From NCBI RefSeq assembly GCF_002067035.1, contig NZ_MVQB01000034.1, positions 27,314 through 91,313 of the forward strand: a DNA stretch of 64,000 nucleotides. Reading direction: 5' to 3'. This document shows, one piece after another, positions 9,088 through 17,573 of the stretch. Within the stretch, counting starts at the first letter, position 1. Each line of letters begins with the position of its first letter. Source of the stretch: Methanoregula sp. PtaB.Bin085. GTDB taxonomy: Archaea; Halobacteriota; Methanomicrobia; Methanomicrobiales; Methanospirillaceae. The notes under the pieces are model-generated. The model had not been told where the DNA came from and did no database searches. It worked only from the letters and a program-made list of their open reading frames with translations. The position numbers and the translations under genes were made by a program.

Positions 9088-9573
9088 ATGGATCACCGGA
9101 CCATGTTCATCATATCGCTTGCCATCGTCACTCTCCTGGCGGCAACCGGCTGTTCATCACCGGAGAAACCGGTTATAACGCCAAATCCGACAACTATTGC
9201 GACACCTGCACCTGAAACGGTCGCAACACCCTTGCCGGCCTCAACAGCTTCAACGGTGCCCGGGCCGGTCGACACCCTTCCTCCCGGGTGGGACCTGACG
9301 GTCACCGTTGAAAAAGGCGGTATGTACACCCGAACGATCATCGCCCGCTTTGACGGGGGAAAAGGGCTGATGTACGCCAGCCGCATGGATGTCCGCGTTA
9401 CGTTCCCGGACGGGACTGTTAAAACAGACAGTATCGTCAAACCCAAGATGGGTGATACCATCGAGATCCTGGGGAGCACGGGCACAGACCGCGTGGAGGT
9501 CCTCATGCTGATGGCATCGGGCGATACCTACCGGATCATCGACCAGCAGATGCCCTACCGGAACAAGGGCTGA
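9088..9573 (+). CDS. Small exported lipoprotein of unknown function
   Basis: The 161-residue product has a clear lipoprotein signal (hydrophobic core then LAATGCSS, Cys22). A Pro/Thr/Ala-rich linker (residues about 25-68) follows, then a compact domain (70-161) that reads as beta-strands, with motifs WDLTVTVEKGG and VRVTFPDGTVKTD. It is expected to be anchored outside the cytoplasmic membrane. I do not recognise the domain. It converges with the arfC gene, three bases apart. Confidence 0.75.
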   Translation: MDHRTMFIISLAIVTLLAATGCSSPEKPVITPNPTTIATPAPETVATPLPASTASTVPGPVDTLPPGWDLTVTVEKGGMYTRTIIARFDGGKGLMYASRMDVRVTFPDGTVKTDSIVKPKMGDTIEILGSTGTDRVEVLMLMASGDTYRIIDQQMPYRNKG

Positions 9574-9576
9574 AGC

Positions 9577-10263
9577 TCAGGAATCCGTCTGCTCCACCTT
9601 CCAGTGAAGAAGGATGCCGGACTCGATCCGGCGGGACTCGATGAGGGTGAGCCGGGGGAACTCTTCCTCCCGGACGAATCCCTCGCCATCGGCAAGGGTG
9701 GGTGCATCCCTGCCACCGATGATGATATTGCCGATGAATGTATAGATCTCGTCCACAAGCCCGGCACGGATCAGGCCTGCGATCAGCTGCCCTCCTCCCT
9801 CGACCATGAGCCGCTGGATTCCCATCTCACCCAGTGTATCCATCAGGGCGACAAGATCGACTTCGTTTTTCCCGGCAACGATCACGGTCGCCAGCTCCTG
9901 CAGTGCAGCGATCTTCCTTGTGTCGGCGTTTTCCGATACTGCAACGATTCTCCTGCCGCTGCCCTTGTGCAGGATGGATGCAGAAAGCGGGATCCGTGCC
10001 CTGCTGTCAACAACGACCCGGATCGGATGCTCGTCAGCGCCGCGGTCGATCCGGTGCTGCCGGCACTCCTCCCCCTTCACAGTCAGGGATGGATCGTCGG
10101 CAAGCACGGTGCCGATGCCGACCATGACCGCATCCGACCCGGCCTTGAGCCGGTCAACGCGGTTGAAGTCCAGCGACCCGGAGATCTTTACCTGACGGCG
10201 CTCCCGGGTAGAGAGTTTTCCGTCGGCACTCATGGCGACATTGACTACAACGTACGGGCGCAT
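9577..10263 (-). CDS. arfC: 2,5-diamino-6-(ribosylamino)-4(3H)-pyrimidinone 5'-phosphate reductase
   Basis: This is the archaeal riboflavin/F420-precursor pathway reductase, which reduces the ribosylamino side chain to ribitylamino using NAD(P)H. The 228-residue protein matches the RibD C-terminal (dihydrofolate-reductase-like) fold: N-terminal strand RPYVVVNVAMSADGKL, cofactor segment SDAVMVGIGTVLADDPSLT, VVVDSRARIP, and the conserved MVEGGGQLIAGLI near residue 165. Length equals that of characterised archaeal enzymes, without the deaminase domain of bacterial RibD. It probably forms a homodimer in the cytoplasm. Confidence 0.92.
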   Translation of the reverse strand: MRPYVVVNVAMSADGKLSTRERRQVKISGSLDFNRVDRLKAGSDAVMVGIGTVLADDPSLTVKGEECRQHRIDRGADEHPIRVVVDSRARIPLSASILHKGSGRRIVAVSENADTRKIAALQELATVIVAGKNEVDLVALMDTLGEMGIQRLMVEGGGQLIAGLIRAGLVDEIYTFIGNIIIGGRDAPTLADGEGFVREEEFPRLTLIESRRIESGILLHWKVEQTDS

Positions 10264-10445
10264 CGTGGTATTTTTATTACTCTGCCGGAAATATCAAACC
10301 ACTGGTTTTATTTTCAATTGGGACGCCATGTTTTTATCAGGAGCAGCATCGTGGTTCCTGCCGGTATATTTCGTTCATCCCGGGTGGGAACAAACCCCCG
10401 CGTGGTCACCTTCATATAACAGGAACATCTAATGGCGAGGTAGGT

Positions 10446-12248
10446 ATGGAAGGGAAAGTGTACAGGGTACTCCGGTACGATATCCCGGCAACGGATATCG
10501 CCCGGCTTGTTGTCATCACCTCGCTGGTTGTATCCTGCACGCTGATAACCGCACTCTCGTTCTCGCGTTCGATCACGCTCATCAACTACCAGCTCTTCTT
10601 CATCCCTATCCTGTACGCGGTCTATTTCTATGCAAAACGCGGCCTTATCGTTGCCGGTATCTGCGGGATTCTGTACCAGGCTGTCGGGTATTATTACCGG
10701 TACCCGGATCCAGCCGCGCTCATGGGCGTGACATCGGAAGCGTTCCTGTTTGTCATTATAGCGAGCCTGATGACGTACTTCATCGAGCGGATTCGGGCCG
10801 GCGAAGCCCGGTACCGCAGCGTCTTCACGCATTCCCAGCTTGGCATCGTCATCATCAGTCTGCCGGACTGCCGGATAAAACAGACCAACGATAAGTTCGC
10901 GGAGATGCTCCAGCACAGTACCGGTGACCTTTTATCAATGACCTTCCCCTCGCTCGCCTTCTCTTCTGAAGAGAATGACCTGCTGTCCGAACGGATCCGG
11001 AACCACGATGTCTGTGAGAACTTCGAAATCCGGTTCCGTACAAAGGACGGAACCAGCTGCTGGGTCAACCTGTCGTGGAGCGCCATCGATGAAAATACCG
11101 TCAGCGTTACCGTCGTGAATATCAATGCCCGCAAGCTCATCGAGGCGATTAACAACGACACCATGATGAAATACCGGCAACTGACCGAGAACTCGCCGAC
11201 CAGCATCCTCGTGCTGCAGGACGGCCGGATCCGGTTTGCCAACCCGGCGTTCTGCCAGTATTCAGAATACCCGGCGCAGGAGCTTGAAGGAAAGGACCTT
11301 GTCTTCCTGCTGGACAGCCGTGACCGCGACCGGTTCGGCGAGTTCAGGCAGCGCCTGGTCAGTGAATCACAGATCTCTGACGGGACAGAGTTCCGGTTCG
11401 TGACCCGGAGCGGGGGAGTAAAAGCTGCGCTGCTCTTCGCAAATCCGATTACCCACGATAACCAGCAGGCCACGATGCTCAACATCGTGGATATCTCGGT
11501 CCAGCAGCGCCTGGAGGAACGGATCCAGCAGGACAATGAACGCCGCAGGGGGATCATCATCACGGTTGCCCATGAACTCCGCACCCCGCTCCAGCCCATC
11601 CTCGGTTATCTCAACCTCCTCATCCAGGACCCGGAAGGATTCGGAATCCTCGACAACACAAAGAAGATGCTCGAGCGCTGTCTGGTCAGCGTGGATCGTG
11701 AACGCCAGATCATCAACCAGATGCTCGAACTCTCGGTTCTGGAAAGCGGGAAGATCCAGCTGACGTTCTCAGAATTCCCGCTCTCACCTCTGGTCCATTC
11801 CGTGCTCGATACCAGCGGGTACAGCACCAAGGCCGACGTGACGATGGATATCCCCTCAAATCTGGTCATCCGTGCAGACAGGGACCGGTTGTATTCGGTA
11901 CTCGATTCTCTCCTCTCGAACGCGATAAACTACTCCAAACCCCCCCGGAAGATCCACATCGCGTATCGTTCGGGAGGCGGCGGTGTCATGCACACGATCT
12001 CCGTTGAGGACAACGGGATCGGGATCCCGCGGACCATGTTTGCATCGATCTTCGAACCGTTCCAGCTGGCGGATGCTGCCAAGCTCTCGCGGAAGTACGA
12101 CCGGCTCGGCCTGTCCCTGTCGATTGCAAAACAGATCATCCAGATGCATGGCGGGGATATCACGGTCGAGAGTACGGTGAATGTCGGCAGCACGTTCACC
12201 ATCCATATCCCGAAAGATCTGCCCCGGGAGGCGCCCCATGTCCGGTAA
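10446..12248 (+). CDS. Membrane-bound PAS-domain sensor histidine kinase
   Basis: This 600-residue kinase has about four N-terminal membrane helices (residues 18-118), then two PAS domains (roughly 125-240 and 250-365; the second has the typical DGRIRFANPAFCQYSEY). The dimerisation/phosphoacceptor box is VAHELRTPLQPILGY with the phosphorylated His at about 376. The ATPase domain follows, with N-box LLSNAINYS (about 488), G1 DNGIGIP (about 521) and a G2-like LGLSLSIAKQI. The PAS domains could bind a small molecule or chromophore; the signal is unknown. Its end overlaps the receiver gene by 11 bases, so the two form a two-component pair. Confidence 0.92.
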   Translation: MEGKVYRVLRYDIPATDIARLVVITSLVVSCTLITALSFSRSITLINYQLFFIPILYAVYFYAKRGLIVAGICGILYQAVGYYYRYPDPAALMGVTSEAFLFVIIASLMTYFIERIRAGEARYRSVFTHSQLGIVIISLPDCRIKQTNDKFAEMLQHSTGDLLSMTFPSLAFSSEENDLLSERIRNHDVCENFEIRFRTKDGTSCWVNLSWSAIDENTVSVTVVNINARKLIEAINNDTMMKYRQLTENSPTSILVLQDGRIRFANPAFCQYSEYPAQELEGKDLVFLLDSRDRDRFGEFRQRLVSESQISDGTEFRFVTRSGGVKAALLFANPITHDNQQATMLNIVDISVQQRLEERIQQDNERRRGIIITVAHELRTPLQPILGYLNLLIQDPEGFGILDNTKKMLERCLVSVDRERQIINQMLELSVLESGKIQLTFSEFPLSPLVHSVLDTSGYSTKADVTMDIPSNLVIRADRDRLYSVLDSLLSNAINYSKPPRKIHIAYRSGGGGVMHTISVEDNGIGIPRTMFASIFEPFQLADAAKLSRKYDRLGLSLSIAKQIIQMHGGDITVESTVNVGSTFTIHIPKDLPREAPHVR

Positions 12249-12609
12249 GATTATGCTTGTCGAGGACGACAAACCCATTCTCGAAATGATGGAGATCCTT
12301 CTTGAACGGATCGGATATGAGCCGCTGATCGTTCCGGATGTAGAAAAAGCGCTCGGAATCGTAAAAAACGATCCGCCGGCGCTTCTCCTGCTCGATATCA
12401 TGATGGACCCGATGGATGGCTGGGAGTTCCTGGAAAAGGTGCGGGAGGAGATCGGCAACAAAGACCTTCCGGTACTCCTGTTCACCGCATCGCCTTCCGT
12501 TGACGAAAGGTTTGCAGCCATGCACGACCCCCGGCTTGGCGTGCTTGAAAAACCGGTCTCGATTGCCGATCTCAAGGCAGGTCTTGAGAGGTTCCTCGGC
12601 AAAAAATGA
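12238..12609 (+). CDS. Single-domain response regulator (CheY-like receiver)
   Basis: The 123-residue product is a receiver domain without an output domain. Acidic pocket residues appear in MLVEDDKP, the phospho-acceptor Asp in LLLLDIMMDP (about Asp53), the switch Thr in LLFTASPS, and the Lys in LEKPVS. The start ATG at 12238 overlaps the 3' end of the kinase gene; an in-frame ATG at 12181 lies inside kinase coding sequence and is unlikely. With no DNA-binding domain it probably acts by protein contacts or phosphotransfer. Confidence 0.93.
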   Translation: MSGKIMLVEDDKPILEMMEILLERIGYEPLIVPDVEKALGIVKNDPPALLLLDIMMDPMDGWEFLEKVREEIGNKDLPVLLFTASPSVDERFAAMHDPRLGVLEKPVSIADLKAGLERFLGKK

Positions 12610-12639
12610 TCGGCGGTCCCGGAATGGCCGTTCCGGATT

Positions 12640-13923
12640 CTATTCCTCGTTTACCGTATGGGTCAGAATAACCGTGCCGTTCCCGTGCATCCGCGGGTAT
12701 CCATGGAGGAACGGGACAAAATCTTCCATGAACCGGTAATGGGGCCCGCTGATCATGCGGGCATTATTCTCTTCAATGGCGGGGAGGATCTTCATGAATT
12801 CCGGGGGCCCGGCGATAAGCGACTGGTTCTCGTCCCGGACCTCCCCGACCCGGAAGTAAAGCTGTTTGTACGTTACAAGCGTCCCATAATTCGTGGAACC
12901 TGATGCATGGATAATCTTCTCCAGCCTCCGGAGCGGGAATGTCCGGAGGCAGATCGCGGCAATGCCGGTCTTTGAGCGGTACAGGTAGATATCCGAAAGC
13001 CGGTACTGCTGCTGCACGGTGGTCAGCTGCTTCTCGACACGTTCGATGCGGCTGTGGGGAGGGAACGTGAAGAGCGGGATGTGCAGGGGGGTTCCGGGCA
13101 CCGTGCTGACCAGGAATGTGGAATAGGTAAAACGGGTTGGAGGCTTTGACCTTACCCCGAAACGGTGACAAAGCCAGGTTATGATACGGGAGCCTCGAAG
13201 AGGTCGGTCATCTCCCCCGGGGGGGATCAGCGGGGTACCAGCATTAGCCCGGGGAACATATTTAAGAATTGTGCTGACGGGCATCGCGAGCTGCTCACGG
13301 GAGAGGATCGTGCAGACATAACCCGTCTTTGAGTTGATGGTCCCCGGCACCCGTATTATCCGGCGGGTATCGGCAGTGATCTTCGTGTCGATGGCAATGC
13401 CATTTGCAAGAACCCGTGTGGTGATCTCCCTGCGGAATTCCTTTGCCATGTTCTCCCGCACGAACGGGGACGGATCATCGTACCGGCGGGGATCTGCACA
13501 GACAACATGGAACCCTTTGCTGCCGGAGAACGCGATGTACTTCACGGAGAAACGGTGCCGGTCACAGAACGCAAGCAGCTGCAGGGTGTCCTGCCGTGCC
13601 AGTTCAAGGTTCTCTGCCGAGAACGGCGACCGGTCGATGTCGAAGACGATGTCCGACGAGAGGAGGATGTTGTCAGAGAGCGGCGTCCGCTCGCGCCGGC
13701 CGATGTTCTCGGGCACCAGCCAGCAGCTGGTCGAGTAGTACACATCGGACGGCCGGTACCGGACCAGCCATGTCTGCAGGTCCTTCTCCGACCGGATCCG
13801 TGACCGGATCTTGAGGAACGTGCCCCGCGGGAGAAGGATGCGGAAATGCCGGTGGGGGAGATCCGTTATGACAGAAAGGTCCGGGGGATGATGCTGGTAA
13901 AACGTGCGAAAGGGATCGGTCAT
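12640..13923 (-). CDS. Archaeo-eukaryotic primase (PriS-like) protein with unidentified C-terminal domain
   Basis: Residues about 30-220 match the catalytic core of the archaeal primase small subunit: YYSTSCWLVPEN, the metal-binding DxD in SSDIVFDIDRSP (Asp95, Asp97), the nucleotide-binding SGSKGFHV (133-140), and the segment ITADTRRIIRVPGT (182-195) with a likely third Asp at 185. At 427 residues it is longer than ordinary PriS, I see no zinc-knuckle cysteine cluster, and residues about 235-427 form a domain I do not recognise. It may be a specialised primase/polymerase paralogue rather than the replicative primase; no PriL gene is nearby. It lies six bases downstream of the gene at 13930. 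Confidence 0.8.
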   Translation of the reverse strand: MTDPFRTFYQHHPPDLSVITDLPHRHFRILLPRGTFLKIRSRIRSEKDLQTWLVRYRPSDVYYSTSCWLVPENIGRRERTPLSDNILLSSDIVFDIDRSPFSAENLELARQDTLQLLAFCDRHRFSVKYIAFSGSKGFHVVCADPRRYDDPSPFVRENMAKEFRREITTRVLANGIAIDTKITADTRRIIRVPGTINSKTGYVCTILSREQLAMPVSTILKYVPRANAGTPLIPPGGDDRPLRGSRIITWLCHRFGVRSKPPTRFTYSTFLVSTVPGTPLHIPLFTFPPHSRIERVEKQLTTVQQQYRLSDIYLYRSKTGIAAICLRTFPLRRLEKIIHASGSTNYGTLVTYKQLYFRVGEVRDENQSLIAGPPEFMKILPAIEENNARMISGPHYRFMEDFVPFLHGYPRMHGNGTVILTHTVNEE

Positions 13924-13929
13924 GGGGGA

Positions 13930-14364
13930 TTATTTCAGGAGCGGTTCGTAATTCTGCTTCTTGAGATAATCGATGAATCCTTTCTTTGTCTTTGCCGAGA
14001 GTCCCCTGCAGGCCTCGGCAGTGAGCTGCTCGAGCCCGAGCCCCTTGTCAAAACCGGTTGCGGAACTGCTGATACGGTCCTTGTAGTTCCTCTTCATCCA
14101 TGCTGCGATCTTCTGGTAGCCGGGGTGGGGTGAACGCGCCGGGGAGCGGTTCTGCGGGGCTGCCTGCTGTGCAGGCGCTGCCGGTGCCGCAGCAGAAGGT
14201 GCCGGCTGTTGCGGAGCCGTGGCCTTGTTGATCTCTGCGGAGATGTCTTTTCCGGCCTTGTTGATGCCCTGTTCGAGACCTTTCAACTGCCGGTCAAGAT
14301 CGGATTTTTTTACATCCTCCTCGACCTTTTTCAATGCCTTTCCCAAATCGTCAAAGAGTCCCAT
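13930..14364 (-). CDS. Small two-part protein of unknown function (helical N-terminus, Ala/Pro linker)
   Basis: The 144-residue product starts MGLFDDLGKALKKVEEDVK, an amphipathic charged helical segment of about 48 residues. An Ala/Pro/Gln linker (49-80) follows, then a compact C-terminal helical domain (82-144; GYQKIAAWMKRNY and KKGFIDYLKKQNYEPLL). It has no signal or membrane segment. It is immediately upstream of the primase-like gene on the same strand, so they are likely co-transcribed and might cooperate. I do not recognise the family. Confidence 0.72.
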   Translation of the reverse strand: MGLFDDLGKALKKVEEDVKKSDLDRQLKGLEQGINKAGKDISAEINKATAPQQPAPSAAAPAAPAQQAAPQNRSPARSPHPGYQKIAAWMKRNYKDRISSSATGFDKGLGLEQLTAEACRGLSAKTKKGFIDYLKKQNYEPLLK

Positions 14365-14511
14365 GGAAAATCCCCCGTAATCTGCTTACTCACCATACTC
14401 CCCCCGGAGATAAAAAATATTCTTTTCACCGGTATCAGATATCATTGCCCGCTCTGGATCCCGGCATGGTTGCCGTACCTGTCGGTTCGGGGAAATGGTG
14501 GATACGCAGGT

Positions 14512-15432
14512 CTATCCGGCAGGATCTATCCCGAGATGATCAGCGACCTCGAGATAATACGCGGCAAATCCTTTCCAGGCACCCCATCGTTCCGAAAAGA
14601 TCCGTGCCTCCGCTGCGGTAATCTTCCTTCCCGACAGATAGAATTCTGAGATAAACCGGCGTATCCCGACGTCATCTGCGGGGAAGGCGTCGGGACGGTG
14701 CAGTCCGCGGAGGATGGTCAGTTCTGCGGTCCAGCGCCCGATCCCACGGATTTTTACCAGGTCGTCAATGATCTGCTCCGTATCCATATAATCCCTGAAT
14801 CCCTCGATGTCCAATTCTCCGGCAACGACCTGCCGTGAAATGTCCCGGATATATTCGCCCTTGCGGATTGTAAGGCCGCAGGATCGGAATGTGGTTTCAG
14901 TGGTCTTTGCCAGAACGGAAGGGCCCGGGTAACAGTAATACACAGAGTTGTCCAGAGAAAGCGTCTTCCCTGTGGCACGGATCAGCCGGTTCTTTATGCT
15001 GCGGGCAGCTGCAAGGGAGAACTGCTGTTCGATGATCGAATCCGTGAGGGCTTCAAAGACTGTTGGTGTGACAGGGACCCTGACGCCGCGGAGCCGGGCC
15101 GTGAGAACGGACAGGACCGGATCCCCGGCAACTGCACGATAGAACGGGATGAGGTCGTCATTGGTGCTGAAGATCGCAGCGACCTGTTCCGCGGCTGTCT
15201 GGGGATTGGCTCTGCCCTCCCCGTAATCCGATGAAAGGCTGAGTGATAGTTCCGGTGTATCGTATGTCCCGGTGGACCGGATATCCGCGAGCACCAGCCC
15301 GGTGCCGGTATCCAGCAGCTGGCGGAAAACACCTCTCCTGAAAGAACGGATGTACGGATCACCCGCAGAAAAGACCGCTGCGGGCAGGGCGAAAACAAAA
15401 GGCGGACAGGGGCGGAGGGTAATCTGCTGCAT
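14512..15432 (-). CDS. HhH-GPD DNA glycosylase (AlkA/Ogg-like)
   Basis: This 306-residue base-excision-repair enzyme belongs to the endonuclease III superfamily. The first ~115 residues form an AlkA/OGG N-terminal-type sheet domain. The catalytic half holds the helix-hairpin-helix LVKIRGIGRWTAELTIL followed by the catalytic Asp in FPADDVGIRR (about 20 residues on). There is no 4Fe-4S cysteine cluster, which distinguishes it from EndoIII/MutY. The substrate could be 3-alkyladenine, 8-oxoguanine or another damaged base. ATG 15432 is chosen; a GTG at 15438 would add two residues. Confidence 0.87.
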   Translation of the reverse strand: MQQITLRPCPPFVFALPAAVFSAGDPYIRSFRRGVFRQLLDTGTGLVLADIRSTGTYDTPELSLSLSSDYGEGRANPQTAAEQVAAIFSTNDDLIPFYRAVAGDPVLSVLTARLRGVRVPVTPTVFEALTDSIIEQQFSLAAARSIKNRLIRATGKTLSLDNSVYYCYPGPSVLAKTTETTFRSCGLTIRKGEYIRDISRQVVAGELDIEGFRDYMDTEQIIDDLVKIRGIGRWTAELTILRGLHRPDAFPADDVGIRRFISEFYLSGRKITAAEARIFSERWGAWKGFAAYYLEVADHLGIDPAG

Positions 15433-15500
15433 GATCACCTGGCGGTGCTGATCATGGGTTCCCGGCCTATTTTTTGCAATCGGTTATGACAGGTTCTCTT

Positions 15501-17396
15501 TCAGTGTTTCGGGTATCCCATTCCGTGCAGCGTCGCAGTGATCTCGTCGAGGATGGCCGGGTCGTCTATGGTTGCCGGCACGGTATACGGGACCCCGTCG
15601 GCGATCTTCTTGATGGTACCCCTGAGGATCTTGCCGGATCGTGTCTTGGGAAGGCGTTTTACTACCGCTGCAGTCTTGAAGGAGGCGATGGGGCCGATCT
15701 TCTGCCGGACCATGCCGATCAGCTCAGGTTCGATCTCCTGCCGCATCCTGTTCACCCCGGCTTTCAGCACAACGAATCCCAGCGGCACTTCGCCCTTGAC
15801 CGGGTCGTGGACACCGGCAACGGCACATTCGGCAACATCGGGATGGGAAGCCAGCACCTCCTCCATCGCCCCGGTGGAAAGGCGGTGGCCTGCGATATTG
15901 ATGATGTCGTCGGTCCTTCCCATGATCCAGAGATACCCGTCCGTATCGATAAAACCGGCATCGGACGTGAGGTAGTATCCCGGGTACGCGGAGAAATAGG
16001 TCTTCACGTAATCGGCATCATTGTTGTAAAGCGTGGTGAAACAACCCGGGGGGAGCGGAAGTTTCACGACAATATTTCCTGTCTCCCCGGCAGGGAGCTG
16101 GCTGCCCTGGGCATCAAGGACCCGGATATCATAGCCCGGGACCGGTTTCGTGCAGGAACCCGGCCTGACCGGGAGAAGTTCCAGGCCGGCACAGTTCGCC
16201 CCGATTGCCCAGCCTGTCTCGGTCTGCCACCAGTGGTCGATGACCGGGACCTTCAGCTGCGCCTCGGCCCACTGCAGGGTGTCAGGATCACATCGTTCAC
16301 CGGCCAGAAAGAGCATGCGGAACCGCGAAAGATCATACTTCCGGATATGGCTGCCGTCCGGGTCTTCTTTCCTGATCGCCCGGAATGCGGTGGGCGCACA
16401 AAAAAGGACAGACGCCCCGTGCTCGGAGATCACGCGCCAGAATGCACCAGGATCGGGAGTTCCCACGGATTTTCCTTCATACAGGATGCTCGTGCAGCCA
16501 TAAAAGAGCGGACCGTAAACAATATAGGAATGCCCGACTACCCAGCCGATATCGGAGGCAGCCCAGAAGACCTCTCCGGGGCTGACACCATAGATATTCT
16601 TCATGCTCCAGTTCAGGGCAACGAGATGGCCGCCGTTGTCCCGGAGGACCCCCTTCGGTTTTCCGGTTGTTCCTGACGTGTAGAGCAGATAGAGGGGATC
16701 AGTTGCCGCCAGCGGTACGCACGGTACGGGTGCAGCATCCATAAGATCACCCCAGGATATATCGAGGCCGGCATGGAGCTTCACGGGGCACTGCGGGCGC
16801 TGGACAATGACACATGCAGAAGGTTTGTGGCTGCACAGCCCCAGCGCACCGTCAAGAAGTGGTTTGTAGGGAATGATACGGGCGACCTCGATTCCGCAGG
16901 ATGAGGATATAATGACACGCGGCTTTGCGTCCTCGATCCTTGTGGCAAGCTCCCGCGCGGCAAATCCACCGAAGACTACGGAATGGACAGCACCGATTCG
17001 CGCGCAGGCGAGCATGGCGATCACCGCCTCTGGTATCATGGGCATGTAGATAATAACGCGATCCCCTTTCGTCACGCCAAGATTCCGGAGGCCGCCGGCA
17101 CAGATTGCCACGAGATCGCGCAGTTCCCGGTAAGTATACTTTTTCCGGATGTCCGTAACCGGGCTGTCATAGATGAGCGCGACCCGGTCGCCCCTGCCGT
17201 TCTCGCAATGGGTATCGAGTGCAGCATAACAGGAGTTTACTGACCCCCCCTCAAACCACCGGTAAAAAGGCGGGCGATCCCGGTTCAGGACACGGTCAGG
17301 TGCCCTGAACCAGGGAACCTCACCAGCTGCTTTTCCCCAGAACGTTTCTGTATCCTCAATGGAATCGCGGTATGCCCGCTCGTAATCCCCCTTCAT
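15501..17396 (-). CDS. prpE: Acetyl/propionyl-CoA synthetase (PrpE-like acyl-CoA ligase)
   Basis: This 631-residue AMP-forming ligase activates a short-chain acid (propionate or acetate) to its CoA ester. Motifs are YTSGTTGKPKG (phosphate-binding), DHWWQTETGW (adenine site), the hinge GYLWIMGRTDDIINIAGHR and the C-terminal KTRSGKILRG, whose second Lys is the usual acetylated regulatory residue. The length and the TETGWAIG block resemble PrpE more than acetyl-CoA synthetase, so propionate is my preferred substrate. The start is ATG 17396 (MKGDYERAYRDS), the normal family N-terminus; the frame extends to 17471 without support. Repeated TGGTGCA motifs lie upstream. Confidence 0.88.
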   Translation of the reverse strand: MKGDYERAYRDSIEDTETFWGKAAGEVPWFRAPDRVLNRDRPPFYRWFEGGSVNSCYAALDTHCENGRGDRVALIYDSPVTDIRKKYTYRELRDLVAICAGGLRNLGVTKGDRVIIYMPMIPEAVIAMLACARIGAVHSVVFGGFAARELATRIEDAKPRVIISSSCGIEVARIIPYKPLLDGALGLCSHKPSACVIVQRPQCPVKLHAGLDISWGDLMDAAPVPCVPLAATDPLYLLYTSGTTGKPKGVLRDNGGHLVALNWSMKNIYGVSPGEVFWAASDIGWVVGHSYIVYGPLFYGCTSILYEGKSVGTPDPGAFWRVISEHGASVLFCAPTAFRAIRKEDPDGSHIRKYDLSRFRMLFLAGERCDPDTLQWAEAQLKVPVIDHWWQTETGWAIGANCAGLELLPVRPGSCTKPVPGYDIRVLDAQGSQLPAGETGNIVVKLPLPPGCFTTLYNNDADYVKTYFSAYPGYYLTSDAGFIDTDGYLWIMGRTDDIINIAGHRLSTGAMEEVLASHPDVAECAVAGVHDPVKGEVPLGFVVLKAGVNRMRQEIEPELIGMVRQKIGPIASFKTAAVVKRLPKTRSGKILRGTIKKIADGVPYTVPATIDDPAILDEITATLHGMGYPKH

Positions 17397-17464
17397 GCAC
17401 CACAGCTCACCCGGCGTATTTAGTAGGGAATTGGTAGCCAGGCTCTTATTTTTTTCTCCATTAC

Positions 17465-17523
17465 GCACCAAAAATCGAACCTTTCTGGTGCATTTTACCG
17501 AACAATTCGTAAGTGGTGGTGCA
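17465..17523. promoter_or_regulatory. TGGTGCA repeats upstream of the PrpE-like ligase gene
   Basis: TGGTGCA occurs at 17486-17492 and 17517-17523, 31 bp apart, and the reverse complement GCACCA at 17465-17470 forms an inverted pair with the first. They lie 69-127 bases upstream of the ligase start, in a 177-base interval downstream of the antiporter gene. This may be an operator; no regulator is identified. Confidence 0.35.
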
Positions 17524-17573
17524 CTGCGGATTGTTACAATTTGGAATTCTGGATCGGGCAGGACAGGAAATAT

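Noticed and set aside
15474..16676. 400-codon plus-strand open frame
   Set aside because: Antisense to the PrpE-like ligase gene; shadow of GC-rich coding sequence.
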